The translations under genes were made by a program, and so were the position numbers. The notes under the pieces were generated by a model, which was not told where the DNA came from, did not search any database, and saw only the letters and a list, made by a program, of their open reading frames with translations. Positions 5,618 through 8,845 of a DNA stretch of 8,845 nt are shown in pieces (the first letter of the stretch is position 1; every line of letters starts with the position of its first letter). Location: NCBI GenBank assembly GCA_006227095.1, contig SBFZ01000413.1:1-8845 (forward strand). The letters are read 5' to 3'. Origin of the DNA: Bacteroidota bacterium. Its GTDB lineage: Bacteria > Bacteroidota > Bacteroidia > Bacteroidales > VadinHA17.

Positions 5618-6739
5618 ATGGGAGAAATTACAATCAGGGAGGTGACAACACGGAAAGAACTGCGTGATTTCATCTACCTGCCGGAACAAGTCCACCGCAA
5701 TGAACCTGACTGGCTTCCGCCTATCTATATGGATGAATGGGAGCTGTATGACAAGAAAAAAAACAAGTCCTTCGGGTACGCTGACGGACTTCTTCTTGTT
5801 GCCTACAGGGACAACAAGCCTGTGGGAAGAATAATGGGTATTATCAACCGGAGGTACAACGAGATAAATAATGAAACCCATGGCCGGTTCTGTTTCATGG
5901 AATGCTACAATGACCAGGAGGTTTTTCATGCACTCATAAGCAGGATAGAGGACTGGGCCAGGGAGAACGGGATGAACAGGCTTGTGGGGCCGCTCGGATT
6001 CTCGGACAAGGATCCGCAGGGATTCCAGATCGAGGGGTTCAATTATCCGCAGTTCATCACCAGCGCAAACAACTCCCCTTATATGGTAACACTCATTGAG
6101 AATGAGGGTTACGGGAAAAAGGTAGATCTCGTAAATTACCTCGGTGATATCCCGAAGGAGTTTCCGGTGGTTTACCAGAGGGTGCTGGAAAGAATCACCA
6201 GCAACAGGGAATTTGACATTATCGAGTTCGGCAGCAAAAAAGAGCTAAAACCCTATATAATTCCCATCCTTGAACTGATGAATGACACCTTTGCCGAGAT
6301 TTATGGTTTTGTGCCGCTCAATGACAAGGAGAAATCAGACTTCGCAGCCCGGTATATGCCCATTCTTGATCCGAAATTCATCAAGGCTGTGGCAAAGAAC
6401 GGAAATGTCATAGGCTTTGCAATAGGGATGCCCGATCTGAGCAAGGGAATCAAAGCCTGCCGGGGCAGGCTGCTGCCTTTCGGGTTATTGAAAGTCCTCA
6501 GGGAATCTAAACGCTCCCGCAAACTGCTGATGATGCTTGGCGGGGTCAAGAAGGACTTCAGGGGAAAGGGGATTGATGTCCTTATGGGCGTCAAGATACT
6601 CCAGGATGCCATCAACAGCAGGATGGAATCAATTGACAGTCACCTCGTCCTTGAGGATAATGTCAGGATGAGGGGTGAATATGAGCGCATTGGCTGCAAG
6701 GTGGTCAAGAAGTTCAGGATCTTCCAGAAGGAGCTTTAA
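5618..6739 (+). CDS. GNAT-fold acyltransferase, YghO/bacterial ceramide synthase-like
   Basis: A 373-residue soluble protein with the layout of the YghO-like family, to which I recall the bacterial ceramide synthase (bCerS, described in Caulobacter) belonging. The N-terminal part holds ITIREV (4-9), NEPDWLPPIYMDE (28-40) and GPLGFSDKDPQGFQIEGF (124-141), a block resembling the GP...G...GF region of YghO. The C-terminal GNAT half holds VIGFAIGMPDLS (264-275) and KKDFRGKGIDVLM (311-323), whose RGKG fits the acyl-CoA pyrophosphate loop, then EYERIGCKVVKKFRIFQKEL at the end. bCerS N-acylates a sphingoid amine with acyl-CoA; whether this protein does so or uses another amine is unproven. A TTG at 5597 extends the frame by seven residues, but ATG 5618 is a better start. 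It lies 94 bp after the CDP-alcohol phosphatidyltransferase on the same strand, so the three genes look like one lipid locus. Confidence 0.82.
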   Translation: MGEITIREVTTRKELRDFIYLPEQVHRNEPDWLPPIYMDEWELYDKKKNKSFGYADGLLLVAYRDNKPVGRIMGIINRRYNEINNETHGRFCFMECYNDQEVFHALISRIEDWARENGMNRLVGPLGFSDKDPQGFQIEGFNYPQFITSANNSPYMVTLIENEGYGKKVDLVNYLGDIPKEFPVVYQRVLERITSNREFDIIEFGSKKELKPYIIPILELMNDTFAEIYGFVPLNDKEKSDFAARYMPILDPKFIKAVAKNGNVIGFAIGMPDLSKGIKACRGRLLPFGLLKVLRESKRSRKLLMMLGGVKKDFRGKGIDVLMGVKILQDAINSRMESIDSHLVLEDNVRMRGEYERIGCKVVKKFRIFQKEL

Positions 6740-6840
6740 GGGGCTTTCTCAGCCACGGGTGTTTCACGGGCATACAACCCACCCTGCCGCCTGTACTGCA
6801 GGTGACCATCCCTGCATCTGTCGCAATCCGTCATGAAATA

Positions 6841-6871
6841 TCCCGGAGAACTAAATTTCCCGGAGAAATTT
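6841..6871. promoter_or_regulatory. Palindrome and direct repeat upstream of the SusC gene
   Basis: AAATTTC (6853-6859) and GAAATTT (6865-6871) form a perfect 7-bp inverted repeat around ccgga. The decamer TCCCGGAGAA occurs twice, at 6841-6850 and 6858-6867, 17 bases apart, and the second copy overlaps the palindrome. The palindrome centre is about 40 bases upstream of the TATATTTG element, a position suited to an activator or repressor site. No T-run follows on either strand, so it is less likely to be a terminator for the preceding GNAT gene. Upstream, 6740-6840 holds only a weak stem, TGCAGG/CCTGCA (6797-6816), and no gene. Confidence 0.4.
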
Positions 6872-6900
6872 CCCCGTCAGATATGCCTCTGAAACCCTGT

Positions 6901-6908
6901 TATATTTG
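6901..6908 (+). promoter_or_regulatory. Candidate -7 element for the SusC gene
   Basis: TATATTTG matches the Bacteroidota -7 consensus TAnnTTTG exactly, about 104 bases before the SusC ATG. I find no TTTG at the expected -33 spacing, so it would be a weak or activator-dependent promoter. A second, poorer candidate is TATATTGG at 6942-6949. Confidence 0.35.
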
Positions 6909-6965
6909 TCATATTATAATGACTTTTATCAGTTTCTTTTCTATATTGGTGCCTTCAATCCCTAA

Positions 6966-7011
6966 TTAACCTGAGTTTTTTATTTACTAACCTACTCTAA
7001 AACCTGATTCT
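6966..7011 (+). promoter_or_regulatory. Leader of the SusC gene with three AACCT words
   Basis: The leader just before the SusC start contains AACCT at 6968, 6989 and 7001. The last lies within AAAACCTGATTCT, which abuts the ATG in the place where a Shine-Dalgarno would normally be. There is no GGAGG-like site. The 9-mer AACCTGATT here is identical to the copies at 122-130 and, on the minus strand, 645-653 and 3650-3658. This suggests a recurring leader element rather than chance. Confidence 0.4.
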
Positions 7012-8845
7012 ATGAAAAAAGCTGTAATGCTATTAGTCCTTGCAGTGTTTGCCCAGGTCCTGGTTGCACAAGAGGTTACCGTACAAGGACGAGTAACCTA
7101 CCAGGCAGACGGGAGTCCTCTTCCCGGAGTGACAATTATGGTTGCCGGTACAAATACCGGGGTTCTCTCCGGAGCTGACGGCACATTCTCCATTCCTGCC
7201 AGAATGGGGGCAACGCTGCGTTTTTCATTCATCGGCATGACGCCGGTGGAAGTAACAGTAACATCATCAACTGTCAACGTTACACTGGCAGATGCGCCAA
7301 CTGACCTTGACGAGATTGTGGTTATCGGCTACGGTGTCCAGAAAAAAGCCCTGGTGACCGGTGCCAACCTCAACGTCAAAGGTGACGAGATAGCCGAACT
7401 TAATACCTCAACGGCCATGGAGGCCCTGCAGGGTATAGCAACCGGTATCAGCGTCACCAGGAACAGTGGTGCTCCGGGTGCCGGAACAAAGGCTACCATC
7501 AGAGGTCTTGGCACAATCGGAAATTCTGCCCCACTGTATATTGTTGACGGAGTAGCTGTCGGAAACATCGACTATCTTAATGCTTCCGACATTGAATCCA
7601 TTGACGTGCTCAAAGATGCCGCCTCCTCGGCAATTTACGGGTCGAGGGCTGCAAACGGGGTTATCCTCGTTACAACCAAAAAAGGCGAAAAGGGATCTGC
7701 TCCCGTCATTACCTATGACTACTACTACGGGGTGCAGAACATCTACAAGAAACTGCCTGCACTCAATGCCCAGGAGTATATGTTCATAATGGATGAAGGC
7801 CGCGTAAACGACGGGCTTGCTCCCAATGACTGGGCATCAATACTCAAGAACAACTCCTATATCAATTCAAACTTCCCCGGAAACCTCGGCACCCAGCTTG
7901 GTGAAGAGGTGTGGAATCGCCTGCAGGCAGGATGGGAAGGTACTGACTGGGTTGAGGAGATGTCAATGAAGAACGCCCCTGTTCAGAACCATTCACTCAA
8001 TATCATGGGGTCAGCAAAAGACGTAACCTATGCCCTCGGGGTATCCTACTATGACCAGAAAGGTATCCTTGGCGGTGACCTGATGGGTGCCGGGTACAAA
8101 AGGTTTACTGCACGCCTGAACAGCGAAATGGTGCTTATCAAAGGCAGCGGCCATGATATTCTCACCATTGGCGAAAACTTTACATACAACAACAATAAGA
8201 ACAAGTGGATTGGAACCGGAAATATTTACTGGAATGACCTTCACAATGCCCTTGTAACCAACCCGCTTCTTCCTGCCTACTGGGACAAGTCTCCTGACCC
8301 GAACGGATTTACCCCCACACTCGAGGGTATCTCCCTTGGACAGACAAACCCCCTGGCCATGCTGTTCTACAACCGTTCCAACTACCACTGGCCCACGAAC
8401 AATACCATTACAGGCAATGCATACATCAACATTGAGCCTATAAAGAACCTGCGCGTCAGGTCATCATTCGGTATCAACTCGTGGTTCGGTGGCAACAGGC
8501 TGTGGGCTCCCACATACAAGCTCTCAACCCAGTACAACAACGCAAATGACAGGGTTGAGCAGACAATGTACCAGGGTATCAACATCACCCTTACAAACAC
8601 TGTCTCCTATGAATTCAATATTTCAGATCATAAGATCAGTGTTCTTGCCGGAAATGAGATACTTGACAATGTTCTGAATGCCAACGTAGGCGGAAGCAAG
8701 TCAAACTCAATCTTCGGCACGCCTGATTACGCTTACCTCGATAATGTGGTTGCCGAGTCACTTGCCGGCATCGGAACCTGGGGAGCCGACTGGGCTGCAC
8801 AGGGTGGCGGACTGCTCTCCTACTACGGACGCGTCTCTTATAACT
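7012..8845 (+). CDS. SusC/RagA-family TonB-dependent outer-membrane receptor (3' end outside window)
   Basis: The first 611 residues of a SusC-type receptor, open to the right edge with no stop; full family members have about 1,000 residues, so the rest of the barrel is missing. Residues 1-19 are a Sec signal peptide, cut probably after Ala19. Residues 21-95 form the carboxypeptidase-regulatory-like domain: VQGRVTYQADGSPLPGVTIM, then GADGTFSI and a closing TLADAP. DEIVVIGYG (100-108) is the TonB-box region. The plug follows, with LQGIATGISVTRNSG (139-153), the SusC signature ATIRGLGTIGNSAPLYIVDGV (161-181) and DIESIDVLKDAASSAIYGSRAANGVILVTTKKG (193-225). The remainder is beta-barrel. No STN domain is present, so there is no sign of sigma/anti-sigma signalling. 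Such receptors import oligosaccharides or peptides with a SusD lipoprotein, usually encoded next; that would lie beyond the edge. The substrate is unknown. The start is supported by the signal peptide and leader. Confidence 0.95.
   Translation, partial: MKKAVMLLVLAVFAQVLVAQEVTVQGRVTYQADGSPLPGVTIMVAGTNTGVLSGADGTFSIPARMGATLRFSFIGMTPVEVTVTSSTVNVTLADAPTDLDEIVVIGYGVQKKALVTGANLNVKGDEIAELNTSTAMEALQGIATGISVTRNSGAPGAGTKATIRGLGTIGNSAPLYIVDGVAVGNIDYLNASDIESIDVLKDAASSAIYGSRAANGVILVTTKKGEKGSAPVITYDYYYGVQNIYKKLPALNAQEYMFIMDEGRVNDGLAPNDWASILKNNSYINSNFPGNLGTQLGEEVWNRLQAGWEGTDWVEEMSMKNAPVQNHSLNIMGSAKDVTYALGVSYYDQKGILGGDLMGAGYKRFTARLNSEMVLIKGSGHDILTIGENFTYNNNKNKWIGTGNIYWNDLHNALVTNPLLPAYWDKSPDPNGFTPTLEGISLGQTNPLAMLFYNRSNYHWPTNNTITGNAYINIEPIKNLRVRSSFGINSWFGGNRLWAPTYKLSTQYNNANDRVEQTMYQGINITLTNTVSYEFNISDHKISVLAGNEILDNVLNANVGGSKSNSIFGTPDYAYLDNVVAESLAGIGTWGADWAAQGGGLLSYYGRVSYN

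Noticed and set aside
6797..6816. TGCAGG/CCTGCA stem after the GNAT gene as a terminator
   Set aside because: It has only 6 bp around an 8-base loop with no T-tract, and lies about 60 bases past the stop.
8011..8600. Two minus-strand frames (125 and 72 codons) within the SusC gene
   Set aside because: They are antisense to the conserved SusC reading frame, which continues unbroken to the window edge.
2060..8845. A polysaccharide utilization locus made of the GH20 and SusC genes
   Set aside because: The two genes are on opposite strands with three lipid-type genes between them. No SusD or regulator is visible, so the window does not support one shared locus.

Overview
The window looks like chromosomal DNA from a member of the Bacteroidota, probably a Bacteroidales-type anaerobe. 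It has a SusC-type TonB-dependent receptor with an N-terminal carboxypeptidase-regulatory-like domain, two lipoproteins, a GH20 hexosaminidase, an OadB/OadG decarboxylase sodium-pump pair, promoter elements resembling the Bacteroidota -7 consensus TAnnTTTG, and mostly weak or absent Shine-Dalgarno sequences. The genus cannot be told from sequence alone. No rRNA, tRNA, CRISPR array, transposase or phage gene was seen.

Layout. Positions 1-159 hold no convincing gene. Positions 160-3634 are all minus strand. Read in transcription order they encode a GH20 beta-N-acetylhexosaminidase lipoprotein (3634-2060), OadB, the membrane carboxybiotin decarboxylase subunit (2006-870), a 48-residue OadG-like gamma subunit (857-711), and a small lipoprotein of unknown function (558-160). 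A divergent intergenic region follows. It contains a good promoter candidate for the GH20 gene and a GC-rich block of degenerate repeats built on CGGGCACCGGTCAG. Three plus-strand genes come next: a PlsC-superfamily acyltransferase with an HX5D motif (about 3907-4785), a CDP-alcohol phosphatidyltransferase (4807-5523) and a GNAT-fold protein of the YghO/bacterial ceramide synthase-like family (5618-6739). A 272-bp regulatory region with a palindrome, a TATATTTG element and a repeated AACCT leader precedes a SusC-family receptor, whose first 611 residues run off the right edge.

How the genes may work together. The three plus-strand middle genes together look like a membrane-lipid synthesis locus: acyl transfer to a lipid acceptor, transfer of a CDP-activated phospho-alcohol head group, and acyl-CoA-dependent N-acylation. 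The last step suggests a link to sphingolipid or ceramide synthesis, but that is inference. The OadB/OadG pair lacks a carboxyltransferase and biotin carrier in this window, so it must borrow them from another locus or do something else. The GH20 enzyme and the SusC receptor are both glycan-use proteins, but the lipid genes separate them and they lie on opposite strands, so the window does not show a polysaccharide utilization locus.

The most notable non-coding signals are a 9-mer, AACCTGATT, found four times and only between genes, in two cases just upstream of a start codon, and the GC-rich repeat island between the divergent GH20 and acyltransferase genes.
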